Shown here in pieces: positions 21,052 to 32,879 of a DNA stretch of 64,000 nt. Positions within the stretch are counted from its first letter, which is position 1, and every line of letters starts with the position of its first letter. A program made the position numbers and the translations under genes. Source of the stretch: Cheiracanthium punctorium (lineage: Eukaryota > Arthropoda > Arachnida > Araneae > Cheiracanthiidae); the NCBI GenBank assembly GCA_038373885.1, contig JAWZYV010019509.1, positions 1-64,000 of the forward strand, in the 5' to 3' direction. The notes beneath the pieces were generated by a model that was not told the DNA's origin, made no database searches, and saw only the letters and a program-made list of their open reading frames with translations.

Positions 21052-22359
21052 ACTACCACGACAGCGGGCCCGCTTGTGAGTAATAACTTTTGTGATTCCT
21101 AGTGTTTAAGTCCTCGTATTCTCCTCCTGATTTTACATGCATGCAGAAGGTGACTACTATCCTGTCTCTACCAGATTCTGTCGGATCCGCGGAACTAATT
21201 GTTTACTTTAATGTTTTATATAAGTATGTCAAATGTTCTTTTTAATAAATTGTTTACTGTCACTGTTATTTAGAGTAAGTTTATTTGGGGAAGGGAGAAT
21301 AATTATGGGTTCGTTTACAGATTCTTTTTTTAACTATCCAAAGGAACCTGGCTTAAGTTTAAGAACTTTAAAAGGGGAAGGGTTACACAACGCAAGGGTT
21401 TAAGAGTGAATGAGGTTCAAGGGTGCAAGAGTGAATGAACCACACAATACCTGCCAAAGCCACGATCATCCAAACTTTATAGTGGCCGATTGTTCCTACC
21501 TCTGTTGGGGGGTATGCGCAGAGAAAGTTTCAGCTTTTATACTATGACGAAGGTCTGGCGGTCGCTGGCTCTTGCTCTATTAGTTTTGGCGTAGGAGAAA
21601 CTAAATTTTAACATGTAGAAGTCAGACCCAAAAATCGTGTTGACCGGTGTAAACGATCATTTTTAGGACGAAATGATATTCTCAGTAGAAAAGGATTTTC
21701 GTGTGACTATGTCCTCCTGAGGCATTTTATTGGAGACAAATTCATTCTTCGTGAATCAAAACAGGATTTTGTCTTCACGGCTAGGACACCATGCGTTAAA
21801 GGGTTAAAAATGTTCGGGATTACCTTTATACTCTGACTATGTGGATCTATTTGAACAGATAATAAAAATCTCATTTCTATAAAGCATTATCTCTACTTAT
21901 TATAAAAGAAGGTGTCTGTCGGCGGCGTTACGGACAAACGGTTATACCTAGAAACACCCAATTGGGTACTCGGGAAGATCTAAACATGAAGTTGTGCACC
22001 TCGAAGCGATTTTTTCAAAATTCGACCTTGAATTTTTTTTATTTTATGTTTTATGCGATTTTTGGCATTTTTTCTCACCTAATTCGTAATAACGGCGGAA
22101 ATGACGCTTGCAGCAAAATGGTATTTGTATCATTGGATAGAGGAGAAATTTTTCTTTTAAAAACAGTTTGTTCTGAATATGTAACATAGGAATTTTTATA
22201 CTGTGTTAAAATCCAATTAATTTATTTACAAGGAACAAAATAGCAAACTTTGATTTTTTAGCACGTGGAAAATTAATTTTAGACTGCTAACCCTTAAAAG
22301 AATAAATTTCTCGCTCTCCGTGTTCGACCGATACCGTTATGTTGCATAAAAGGAATATT
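21052..22359. other. Non-coding, with old repeat fragments
   Basis: No gene recognised. 21900-22080 contains GGCGGCGTTACGGACAAACGG and a TCGAAGCGATTTTTTC..AAATTCGA block. The latter resembles 56105-56135 in opposite order, suggesting relics of one interspersed family. GCGTTAAAGGGTTAA at 21792-21806 resembles one end of a piggyBac-type MITE, but no partner is seen. Confidence 0.4.
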
Positions 22360-22830
22360 AATATTTTTAACTTACCAGCAAGTTTGAGAGGTCTTTATGA
22401 TTTCGGTTTGCTTGTCTGTTCTGTTGTCCACCCGTCCAGTGTTCTAACTGCTGTAAATATACACCGATTTGTGCGAAATTTATGTTTTTTCTATGAACAG
22501 CACCATGTACCTTAGTGGAAATGGTGTAAGTATCATTTATATTTCCTTTGCAGGAGAAAAAAAATCCAATATATCGCACTGTATGGGCAGTCGTTCTTGA
22601 AAACGTATTTTAGAGATATTCGATTTTTTTGAAAGAAAACAAAATTGGCATACATATTAGTAAGGCTCTCAAAATAATGCTCTCCATTGAGAATAGTGTC
22701 TGTGTTGTTAATAGTTCTTCTACAGGAGCACTCAAAAGAATTTCAATGCATTACAATCTGTGGCATTTGAGAGACACTAATGCATTTCTTATCTCCAAAA
22801 TCTCGCCAGTTTTAAGGAAAATACATCGCC
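22360..22830. repeat. Copy of the old interspersed repeat split at 3385/5418
   Basis: TTACCAGCAAGTTTGAGAGG, GATTTCGGTTTG and CTGTCTGTT..GTCCACCCGTCC, followed by GCACCATGTACCTTAGTGGA and a second block TCTTCTACAGGAGCACTCAA, parallel 3260-3384 plus 5418-5520. Here no hAT element interrupts the series. Ends in a 30-odd-base T run at about 22866-22896. Confidence 0.6.
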
Positions 22831-22862
22831 AAATTTGTCGCAAAAGTATTTTTGTGTTGAAA

Positions 22863-22900
<38 letters not shown>

Positions 22901-23519
22901 ATCTATGCGTTTGGCATGATTTATCTTTCTTGTTTTTTTTCTTTCCTATTATAATGTATAAAGGCTTATAACTAGCAGTTTCATTACAATAATACATTTC
23001 TATAATGGCGAGTGTTATTTGATTGATTTGCATTACACCGAACAACTGAAATTTCTGCAAGACAAAAGTCTAACAGCTAACGTTAAATTTATGCAAAAGT
23101 GTCGGGGGGGGGGGGTATCAATCCCTATATCCCCCTGTCAATACACTGTCTTGCCAAGAGGGGAAGAATATAGGATATTCCCACTGATTGTGCGCTTTCT
23201 GGGGGGCCTCAGGGTAAAATTTAAAATGTTTTCTGTATAGGTAAAATTCGCGAAACGTTTCTTCCGGGGGTGGGATAGGTGCTGAGTGCCTGTCTGAGAT
23301 GACCAGTCCCCCCCCACCCCCTACAAAAACTTATATGGGTGTCATTTACGGGGGCCCTGTGAACAGCAACATGATCATTTTAGGGGGGGTCTGATCACCT
23401 CCCCCCGAGTCCGAGTAATTTGGACCCCCCCCCTAAAAAAATTTTCTGGCTGCGCTACTGGTCACGTGCCTCCCTCAACAACTATCCCAAAAGTCGCCAA
23501 GCTTGCGACTTTTCGTGTA

Positions 23520-24260
23520 CGTGTGTATGTATTTAACTCTCAAATCTCAAAAACTATTAGCCGTAGAATGTTGAAATTTCATATATAAGATTGTTGTAAC
23601 ATCAGGCTGTGGATCTCTATATTTGGTTCCAATCTGCTTAAGAGTTTATTTGCAGGACCACCGAAAAGAATTTCGATACTTTAATGGCTAGGGACATCTT
23701 CAATATAATACAACTGTAGACAGTCATTGTTTGGTCCATGCCCAAAATCTCGCCGTCTGTCGTCGACCTTGGCGAGTTTTACTAAAATATCGCCAAATTT
23801 GGCGATAGTCAGGCATTTGGTCCATGTCCAAAATATCGCCATTTTTCATCGTACTTGGCGAGTTTTGGCGAAATATCGTAAAATTTTTCGATAGTCAGTC
23901 ATTGTTTGGTCCATGCTTAAAAGCTCACCATATGTCGTCGACCTTGGCGAGTTTTGTCGAAATTTCGACAAAATTGGCGCCAAAAATTATTTCGTATTTT
24001 GTATAACTAAAACTTTAACCCGTAGAATTTTGAACTTTTGTATTTAGAACTATTGTAATATCTAACTGTTTTCAATATCTTTTTTTACTGCAATCGACTG
24101 GGAATTTATTTACAGGGTCAGCCAAATGACTTTAAATACATTAAGGTGTAGGATGCATTCAGTTTATTGAAAGTCTGGTCAATGACTACTTTGGCTATCT
24201 CCAAAATCTCGCAAACTATCTCAAGCTTGCCGGCTTTCGGTGAAATATCGCCAAATAAAG
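23520..24260. repeat. Old repeat fragments with an 86-89 bp tandem block (23722-23985)
   Basis: Flanking parts share the AGCCGTAGAATGTTGAAATTT and TTACAGG..CACC..AAAAGAATTT blocks with the old repeat family. Between them three imperfect units, starting TTGGTCCATG at 23731, 23817 and 23906, each contain TCGCC......TTGGCGAGTTTT..CGAAATATCG. Related GGCGA..TTTTGGTGAAATATTGCC fragments lie at 24190-24260 and 25318-25365. Confidence 0.65.
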
Positions 24261-24466
24261 TGTCAGAAGGAAATCTTTCAAACTGAACTTAGCTTGCGAT
24301 ACCGAAATATTTGGCTGGAAATCGCTAAACCTTACTATTACTGATATTTTATATCTTTCAAACAAAATAAGTTGAAGTGTGCCGAAAATATTTTAGATTT
24401 TATAGACGTGCAAGGAAGTCATGTGTTGTCCACATCAGATTTTCTTGCTATCACATCACACTAGAC

Positions 24467-24935
24467 CAGAGGTTCCCAAACTGTGTGCAGCGGCACCCTA
24501 GGGTGCCGCAAGCATATGCCAGGGGTGCCGTGGAGATAATCGAGAAAATTCTAAGTTTTGGTGGAGTATAATCCAAAAATTTCCTCTGAACCGATATTCC
24601 ACAAAAAAGTTTGCCTAGATGATGACCAAGTGGGAAAAAAGCAAAAATATTTTAGTCATTTTCGAGAGCGTTCAGTGTCCAGTCTCCTCATTTTGCAGGA
24701 ACTCCCTTAGGACATGAGAAGTTGCTATATTCTATATCCCATTCCCAAGAGAGAACTTGCTTCGTTGTTAGCCCTATAAACATAAAACATAGTGAAAAAT
24801 GCATCCAAATTCTTTCATTCTAACCCATATATTCAAATTGTTCAACCTGCCTCGAAAGTTTAGCCTGAGAAGGGTGCCCCAAAAAGTTTTTAGCCAGACA
24901 AGGGTGTCGCGACGAAAAAAGCTTGGGAACCCCTG
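24467..24935. mobile_element. hAT-type MITE (469 bp), CAG.GGTTCCCAA termini
   Basis: Left end CAGAGGTTCCCAAACTGTG; right end (inward) CAGGGGTTCCCAAGCTTTTT. Flanks CACTAGAC (24459-24466) and CATTAGAC (24936-24943) match at 7 of 8. CAG.GGTTCCCAA.CT is a widespread hAT terminus in animals. Subterminal AGGGTGCCGC/GGGTGTCGCG blocks repeat inside. The interior is non-coding. Confidence 0.88.
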
Positions 24936-25027
24936 CATTAGACCAAGCTTGGTAGATGGTTGTGATATATCCCGAAAAAAGCCGAGAAATAAAGCTAATG
25001 TGTACTATCAATGCTAGTAGTAACTTA

Positions 25028-25096
25028 CATAAGGCATGATAGAAAAGAGGACTTGAGCTTCGCCCGGGGCCTCGCACGCCCCTTGGGCCGGCCCTG
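25028..25096 (-). mobile_element. Half copy of the GGCCGGCCC MITE family
   Basis: On the minus strand it begins CAGGGCCGGCCCAAGGGGCG and continues GGGCGAAGCTCAAG...TCTTTTCTATCATGCCTTATG. This matches the first 70 bp of the MITE at 55087-55236. The other end is missing, so it is truncated. Confidence 0.7.
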
Positions 25097-27523
25097 CAGA
25101 CGCCTGCTTCTTGCAGCAGTCTACAGCCAGCTTTGACTCGTAATTCTTCAGTCTCTCTTCTTGTTATACCTTCTGACCTACAATCTAGAAAAATTGGGAC
25201 CTCGAACAATCGCGTTTTGATTACGTCATTGAAACATTAATGAATAATACAAGGCTATTGTTCAGTGATAATGCAGGAAAACAAGCTTTACAGGCCCCAT
25301 TGGGAAAATTGCTCAAAATGTCGCCAAGCATGGCGACTTTTTGGTGAAATATTGCCAAATTTGGCACCAAAAATAAGTTCCCAAGAGTGAGGTCAGCTAA
25401 GGCCTAACGCCACTATTTCTCGAAATTTCTAGAAAACCCTATGTGTTAACCAATGGAAAAACCCAAAACTCCCTATCTCGGATTCTAGTTAACCAATTTT
25501 GATGCAACAAAATGCAAAATTTGACACGTAAAATATGAATGTGAAACAATTTTTAACTGTTAAATGGCAGAAAGACCCAGATATTTGTAACAATATATAT
25601 TATTAACGCAATTATGAAAAGGATAGCAACTCTTCAGAATCCCTGGGAGCAACTCACGAACAGCTTTTTAGTTTTTTTCATAATCATGCTTTTATTTATT
25701 TTTTTATTATTTTTTTTTTTTGTTGTTTACACAGAACATTTTAAATAGGAAAACAAAACATTGGTCCGAATAGCTTGTGGGCTAATGGCATCATCGGTCC
25801 AGACAGCAACAACCAGTATCTTCTTAAGGTGTACCACTGTACATTATTTCTCAAAAACTGTTTATTTAAAATAAGAAAGAAAAGCATGGGGCATCTATAA
25901 CTGATTTCTAAAACTATTTTATTGAAATAAGAATGCCATTAAAATTAAATTAAAAATCATCGTAAAAACAAACTGTGAAATCTCTTCAAAAACAAAAAAT
26001 TTGCACTTCTACCTGGGGTATCTACATGCCGAATGTACGGAACTGTGATTGTATTTCACTACTTCTCTGTTATTACTTGTTGTCCTGTCCCTCTAGATTC
26101 TGCAAGAGCAGCTCATTGATTGGACAAAAGAAACAAATTGTTAATGAAGATAATTAAAGCAATTTTCATTAGTCATAATTTTCCAATAATTAAGTGAAAG
26201 AAGAAAATTATACAAATAAATTAAAATCAACTCTAAACCGAGCTAAAATGGATTAACCTAGCACCTTTTTTCATTACTCTGCATCTACATGTTATTAGAT
26301 TAATTATTTGATTTTTTATCAGAGTAAAATAACCGAACTTTTCTCATGTATTTATTTACTGAACACTTAAATGTCCAGTACCAATGCTTGTCAATTTATG
26401 ACAACCCTATTTACACTTGAATTTTAAGAACAAACATAAAATGGCATTAAAATTTACAGTAGCATGTAATTATTATTAATATTGTCAGTCATATAGCAGC
26501 CCCTGCTTCTTGAATAGTTCTGTGCATATCGTAGCAGTAACATTATCACAAAATCCACTGTATAGGCAAGATGTAATGGCATAATGCTATTGATATCTTG
26601 CAGTTGGTAGGAATCCACCAAGAACAAAACCAGGACGTGACCATTATCAGAAATAACAGGATGTAGTAATGAAGCAGAGTATTATGGGGTGCAAGGAATT
26701 AAAATTTCTATTGTGGGAAAAAACAACAAAAAAAAAGTGTTTCAAAACATCGACAAATTTACAGTTTTCATTAACAAACTTCATTAGATAGACTTTGAAT
26801 GCACATTAAATCAAATACCCAGGGAAGAAGAGGGAGGGGGGAGGGATTCCCATCAAACCGGTATCTGAAAATTTGCAGAATTCCGTCAAAATTCCAATAC
26901 TGGGGAAGGGGGAGGGGATTGCACTCTGATACAATGTTAAAAAAAAAAATTCCTCCTGTCATGGCGTTTGTGGAATGCTTCCAGATATTAGATTCCAATG
27001 TGCTGGGAATAACCCCTCTGGGATTGAAATGTACCAGAGGAAACCAGAAAAATGTTCCAATAACGCTACAACTTCTGGAGATTCAAGGATTTCATCCCAC
27101 CCAATATTTAAAAGGCAAAATATACTTGCAATTCAGAATGATACTACAGTCAACAATAGGCAAGCCTTGCACATTGATTTTGAAGAAGTCGGATGATGAA
27201 TTTATTTTGTAGAAGTGAACTACAGAACATATACGCAATCAAATTATTAGTACTTTCTTTTGATTTAAGTTTTACTATATTCCACTTTCATTCATGGTTT
27301 GACAAAGTGAAAATTTTAGTTCAAATTGTCACTTTGTCCAAAAAAAAAAAAAAAAAAAAGTATACATAAAAGGTAAGTGTATAAATTTTTATTTTATTAA
27401 AACAAATTTTTATTACAAAGAAAGTTCTGCTTTTCAAGTCCAATGTTTTATGCAACACTATTATAGATTAAAGGCTTTAGTAAACCAAGAATAAATTTTT
27501 CAAAGGAAAAGGTGCTGTATGAC
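25097..27523. other. Mostly unassigned non-coding DNA
   Basis: No domain found in any frame. The 137-codon frame at 26799-27212 is the longest; its start is driven by a purine-rich GGGAGGGGGGAGGG tract and it overlaps another frame, so I do not call it a gene. The low repeat content of 25870-27310 makes it the best candidate in the window for single-copy host sequence. Confidence 0.35.
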
Positions 27524-28339
27524 TAAGGTGACCATACGCACTGTTTTGAATGGGACAGTCCCGTTTTTAGGTGGCTTGTCCCGTTGTCCCCAAGCATAGC
27601 TTAGGGACACAGTAATGTCCCGTTTTTAGAAAATGTCCCCTTCAATGTCCCGTTTTTAGAAAGAGAGAAACCCACGGTAACAATTTTTATAAAGGTCTCT
27701 AAAAATCTAAAATCATCCAACGGCAGTGTCTGTGAAAAAAAAAAAAAACTGACCTCCTTCCCTACCCTCTTGAGACGCAAAGAAAATGGCGGGGGGTGTA
27801 TTGTTTTTGTGTTTGTTTTTTTACTGTCCATTTTTGTCAACTATTTCGATTTATTTAATTTTTATTTCTTTTTTTAAAGTCATGTTCCGCCTTTGCTTAT
27901 TCCTCCCCCTTCCCCGATCTCCACTTTATTTTTCCTTTTCACTCTGGTTTTCTAAGAATTTTTTTCCTTCCGAATAACAACTTCTTTTTTTTCTGTGTGT
28001 CCAATTCTCACTTTCCTGCTTTGTGTCGGATGGTGTTTTTGAAGTCGAAGAAGGTCTATCTCTTGTACCACCCGAAACATATGTCTTGCAGTATTTTTTA
28101 TAGTATATGTGTATTTTAGCAAAGTTTTTTTTTTTCATTTTATTTTGAATTAACATTAACCCAAGTTTTTAAGCGAATTTTCTAAACAACTAAAAGATAC
28201 CCAGACCTGTAAATTCAGTCTCCCTACACTATTATCTTAAAAACAGTAGATCTCCCGTTTTGAGGAAGAAAATAAATACGCTATTGCCAAAAAAGTAGTA
28301 GATGTCCCGTTTTAAAGGAAAAAATAAATGGTCACGTTA
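27524..28339. mobile_element. hAT-type element (816 bp), GGTGACCA termini, TSD TGTATGAC
   Basis: Left end TAAGGTGACCATACGC; right end (inward) TAACGTGACCATTTATTTT. Perfect 8-bp TSDs TGTATGAC at 27516-27523 and 28340-28347. Subterminal GTCCCGTTTT motifs repeat near the left end (27558, 27618, 27648) and the right (28255, 28304), likely transposase-binding repeats. The interior matches 6690-7200. No coding capacity. Confidence 0.9.
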
Positions 28340-28768
28340 TGTATGACCGAAAGAGTTTATTTCTATTTATTTCACTCCTGTGCTGCAATCTTTTACTATC
28401 ATACATTATTCTGATCCATAAGTGGTATTTAAAAAAAAAAATTGTACATACTATCAACTTCAGTACTTTTCTAAAATAATTAATAGCTACACAATCTGAC
28501 TTTTCTGACTCCACATTGCCTTATTAATTCTGAATCCTTATTATGTGCCCTACCTCCCCCAAAAGTTTTGCCAACTTTTTCAGCTTCATCCTGAGCAAAT
28601 AGAAATTCTGTCAGGACCAAAGAAAATCTTGTTATAAAGAGGTTTCACTACATAGTAAACTAGATGTTGACCAGTGTAGTCCATCAGTGGCGAATGCTGG
28701 GTCCCAAAAGTAAATGAGTGTTTGAAGAAGTATATGGGAATGGCAATTTTTCTCCAAAGATCTTGTTT

Positions 28769-28830
28769 TCTGTTATTGGAATGATTGAATTCTGTTATTG
28801 GAATGATTGAATTCTGTTATTGGAATGATT
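28769..28830. repeat. Minisatellite, 22-bp unit, 2.8 copies
   Basis: TCTGTTATTGGAATGATTGA plus AT is repeated head to tail without change at 28769, 28791 and 28813. Confidence 0.9.
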
Positions 28831-29769
28831 GCACTGTGTTAAACTAATACTTACATACAAACTGATATTCACCATGCTTCATAGCTACCCCAATTCGTAC
28901 CCACTTGTCTTTAATTGCTAAGCGGGGGGGGGGGGGGCGAAAATATGTTAACTAAAAAAAGCTAAACATTATCACTCATACTTCTGAATCTTATCGACTT
29001 TCAGCTGAGTGTATTCAGCATCGGTAAAACAATTGTTTTGAATTTTCGTAAATGTACTGGAAAATCTTCGTTTCTTTAATAATCTACTTGCATCCTGATT
29101 TTTATGATTTTTCTTACTTTTAGACATTAAAGGAAAACACTCATGAAATTGTTATAGCAATTGATTCGAAATTTCCCACAGCTATTTAAAAAATACATGT
29201 AAATAAATCTTAACTACTTTTAAAATCGAAAAATCTCTCCCCAAAATAAATTTTTATTTTAATGATTTTTCACAAATTTCCTTATTTTAACTGGGCATAT
29301 AGTAATCAGTTTGAGATTTAACAGAGCATAGGTGTAACTCACTCTAGCGTTAAGCGCCCTCCCCCATCCCCCCCCCCAAAAAAAAAACCAAGAAAATTTA
29401 AATATTTATTTGAAAATATTTTCTACAATAGCAAACATTTTGACTGCTCCCCCCCCCCCTCCAGTTTTACATGCTAGTTTATGGCAGTGCCCCATAGGTA
29501 TACAGAAAATAGGGACAAAAACTTTTTTATCTACCAAAAATTTATTCATTCTAGGACATCTTGTGATACTTCAGCAATTTCCCAGGAAAGTTCCTTCAGT
29601 GATGCTTTGTGTATTCCGCACATAATCACAAACGATTGGGCATATCCACTCATGTTTGGACTATAGTTTCTGAAATGTACTGATGAAGGCTCTGCGCAAG
29701 GGTAGAGATCTGCTATTTGCGTTTAAATGCAAAACAAACAACAAAAACCGCCATTAACAGGGCATGTGA
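28831..29769. other. Unassigned non-coding DNA
   Basis: G/C homopolymers (28923-28937, 29370-29378, 29450-29460) next to CAGTGGCG-like or GTAACTC-like text suggest debris of hAT MITE ends (28687, 29330). No complete element and no gene recognised. Confidence 0.35.
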
Positions 29770-30770
29770 GCACCCCTCACCTTCATATAAAGTATACAGC
29801 ATGTGCTATGCTTGTTACGAGGTGATCAACCAACGCAGCGTCCAGTTTTTGCCATTTCTCCTGTAGGGCAGCTTCTAAATCTTTGGGAGTGGTTGGAGGT
29901 GGGAAACGTCTACATACAGCACGGCCGAGGACAACCCAAAGATTTTCAGTTGGATTAAGGTCAGGCGAGTAAGCCGGCCGTTACATAAGCGCAATCCCCT
30001 CATTCTCCGGAAATTGTCAACGATGGCAGCTCTAGGGGGACACCCGTTATCGTCCCTTTAAAACGAAAGAAGGACCAACTGCTGCAGCGTACAGTTTTAC
30101 AATAGGGCCTAAGACTTCATCTCGATACCCGTGAACCATAACAGAACCTCGCCTGTAGATATGCAGGTCGGTGCGATACCCCTATGTAATTTCTGCCCAG
30201 ACCACGAAATGGTGATGTTCTCCGGCCTTGTTCCCTCCAGACCCTTACACGCGTATTATCGGGTTTAAGGGCAAATCTCCACTCGTATGTGAACATAACG
30301 TTGCCCCAGCCAGAGTCGATTCACATGCTGGCGGTACTATTTTAATCGTGCCCCTCTACATTGGACGAATAAAGGAACACAAGCTCGTGGTACCCCGATG
30401 TACAAAACATTTATGTGTTGCCTTCGACGAACATAGGGGCAGATATCGTCTTACCAATGGCCGCTGCAACCATAAATGTCACTCGTGTGGAGGTCGATCT
30501 TCAATTCCGCTTGGATGCAACAGCAATATATCGATCTTCCACGAGGGTTGTAACTCTTGGACGACCGGCTACAGGTCTTCGGGCAACTGCCTGGCAAGTT
30601 TGTAATTGTTTCCTTAATCGCCAAATGACGGAATGATAAACGCCGAAGAAAAGGTAACATCTGTGATAGACTGTCCTGCTTCGATGCATCCGACCACCAA
30701 ATCCGTTCTGAATCTTCCATTCGTCTTCTGGAAGACATAGAAACACGTCTATCTTGGGGAAAAAATTGTA
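29770..30770 (-). pseudogene. Dead Tc1-family transposase, a second lineage
   Basis: On the minus strand, pieces in order are RRMEDSERIW, then after a shift GVYHSVIWRLRKQLQTCQA and RRPVAGRPRVTTLVEDRYIA (HTH and GRPR-type hook), VAAAIGKTISAP, GWGNVMFTYEWRFALKPDN, HHHFVVWAEIT*GYRTDLHI, DDNGCPPRAAIVDNF and AYSPDLNPTENLW. The first catalytic Asp is lost (FTYE instead of FTDE), the DDNARPH motif is altered, and there are several stops and shifts. It is clearly inactive. It differs throughout from the intact Tc1 transposase at 7961-9001 and belongs to another Tc1 lineage. TIRs were not located. Confidence 0.9.
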
Positions 30771-31391
30771 TGAATGTTCTAAACACCTTTCATCAGTTTA
30801 TCAGCCCTTAATGCAACTCCTGTGACCCTTTGAAATGCCGGCTTGTTATACGACTTCCTGATGCCTGTTTTGCATATTTCTCGACATGAAACTGTGATTG
30901 GTCGTTACTTAGCATGTTTGCATACTCCCTTCTACCTTTGCAGCAATTTTCACCTTCTGTAATTCAGATTGGCTTACGGAAATTAACATTTTCCTCTCCG
31001 TGCTTAAGTTCGTGCTTGCGATTCTTTGGAAGTGAGTGTACCTTTCTAAGTGGAGTGAAGATCCGTCCCACTGTAAATAAATGCTCTGATATAAACATAA
31101 GAAAAATAAATACAAATATATTGTGAAGCATGTTACTCGAAAATTAAATAACTATTGAAAATTGAAAAATATAATTGAAATATTTATTATTCTACATAAT
31201 ATTAGTATCGAACTATTTCATCTCACTTAGCATCTTGATTAAATAATTATGCTGTTATAACACCCTTTTTTGTGTGATATGAGGGGTGCCTCCAATGAAG
31301 CTTTTGCCTTTGACCCAAAATTTTGCAATCGGTCCCTGGGGGTGGGCTATTATTTTGCCTAAAATTGTATGCATATAAAAATTAATATATA
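30771..31391. other. Unassigned non-coding DNA beside the dead Tc1
   Basis: Part of this stretch may be the Tc1 untranslated end and TIR, which I could not pair. Frames at 30909-31126 overlap on both strands and show no motif. Confidence 0.35.
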
Positions 31392-31558
31392 GAGTAAAAC
31401 CTCGATACAACAATATTTAAGGGACCAAATAAGATTATCGTTCTAGAGTGATGTATCGTTATATAGAGGAGAGATTATATTGTATGGAAATTCCGTGGGC
31501 CTGCAAAATTTTGCCGTTATAGAGGGATTTATCGATTATCAATATAGCGAGGTTTTAT

Positions 31559-31560
<2 letters not shown>
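31392..31560. mobile_element. Tc1/mariner- or pogo-type MITE (169 bp), TA target
   Basis: Left end GAGTAAAACCTCGATA and right end (inward) CAATAAAACCTCGCTATA, flanked by TA at 31390-31391 and 31561-31562. The CAGTAAAACCTCG-type end and internal TTATAGAGGGA/TATAGAGGAGA blocks are typical of pogo/Tigger-like MITEs. Non-coding. Confidence 0.75.
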
Positions 31561-31589
<29 letters not shown>

Positions 31590-31649
31590 GTCGATATATC
31601 GATCTATGAATTAATATATATATATATATGTCGATATATCGATCTATGA

Positions 31650-31687
<38 letters not shown>

Positions 31688-31701
31688 TCATAGATCGAGT
31701 T
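31561..31701. repeat. (TA)n tract with direct and inverted repeat inserts
   Basis: ATGTCGATATATCGATCTATG occurs twice within (TA)n, and TTAATTCATAGATCGA follows in inverted orientation. It could extrude as a cruciform. It begins directly at the TA target of the preceding MITE, so the MITE may have landed in, or seeded, the (TA)n tract. A 26-base A run follows near 31736. Confidence 0.85.
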
Positions 31702-32879
31702 AAAAACTTTGCATTTCGAAAAACATGAATTAGAAAAAAAAAAAAAAAAAAAAAAAAAAGAAGGGCTTAGGTCCGTAACTGAACCTCAAATTTCTACTGG
31801 AGAAGTTTCAAATTTATCCATGAATACGTAACTTTCCTCCAAATCTCATGTTTACTTATTTCGGGGGTGGCCGCAGCCCCATCAGCCACCCCCAATGCTA
31901 CGCCCCTGGTGCGAAAATGTATTTTCGCACTGATGATGGTAAGTCATATTTCTATCAAGTTCCTACGAATGCAGCTGCTTGAGCCAAAAAAGGTTTTCTG
32001 AGACACAAATATTTTATTTTCCCGTGTAATGTATAAACTAAAATTTCGTAACATACGTCTTCTAGGCCCGGGCCCCAGGGCAATTGTCCCCCTCCCAGTG
32101 GTGGAAAAAATTACTTTTTTTTTTTTTGTAGCGAACTATAACTACAACTACTTTTCGAAAAATGTAGTTAACTACAACTACTTTTTGACAAATGTAGTCA
32201 GCTACACTACTTTTGAAATGTAGTTACTACTTCGCTACAATAGTAACAATCAAGTTTAAAATATACCGAATCGTCCCCCTCCCCGAAATGGAAGCCTATA
32301 CGCTACTGACAACTTCTGCTAATTATTGAAGTATTGCTGAAACTAATTAAGTTTTAATACCTCTATGATAAAAATAAATTGGGAAAGTGAGCTCTGAAAG
32401 CATGAAAAAAATTATGATAACCAAAAAAGATTTAAAAAAAAATCTTGGATATCTGAACGGGAAAAAAAAGCCCCTTTCGAGAGTCCTATCATGTACAAAC
32501 ATTCTTGTTTCTTGAGCACAAATCAAAATTAATGAGTTTAAAGGCTTTTTTTCATGACTTAACAAATTAGTGATTTATGACGAATAGCCCGTGTGAACCA
32601 TGTAACATTATATATTTTAATTGAAAACATGATATCATACGTATATTATAAAATAATGAAAACAATTACTAATTAAAGTCATGATATTAAAAAAATCCCC
32701 TTTTTATGTTAAAGAAATTTTAAACAGCACAACTTTTTCTTCTTTTTTTTAGGCATAGAATAACTTTATAGAATTATATCGTTATTTTAAGGTTAAGAGA
32801 GAGATAAATCTCTAAGGATTTTACCAACTATGAAATTCTGATATTTTCATATTAAATTCTGAAAATTATTACACAAAAA

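Noticed and set aside
26799..27212. 137-codon plus-strand frame
   Set aside because: No recognisable domain, overlaps a second frame, and its start arises from a purine-rich low-complexity tract.
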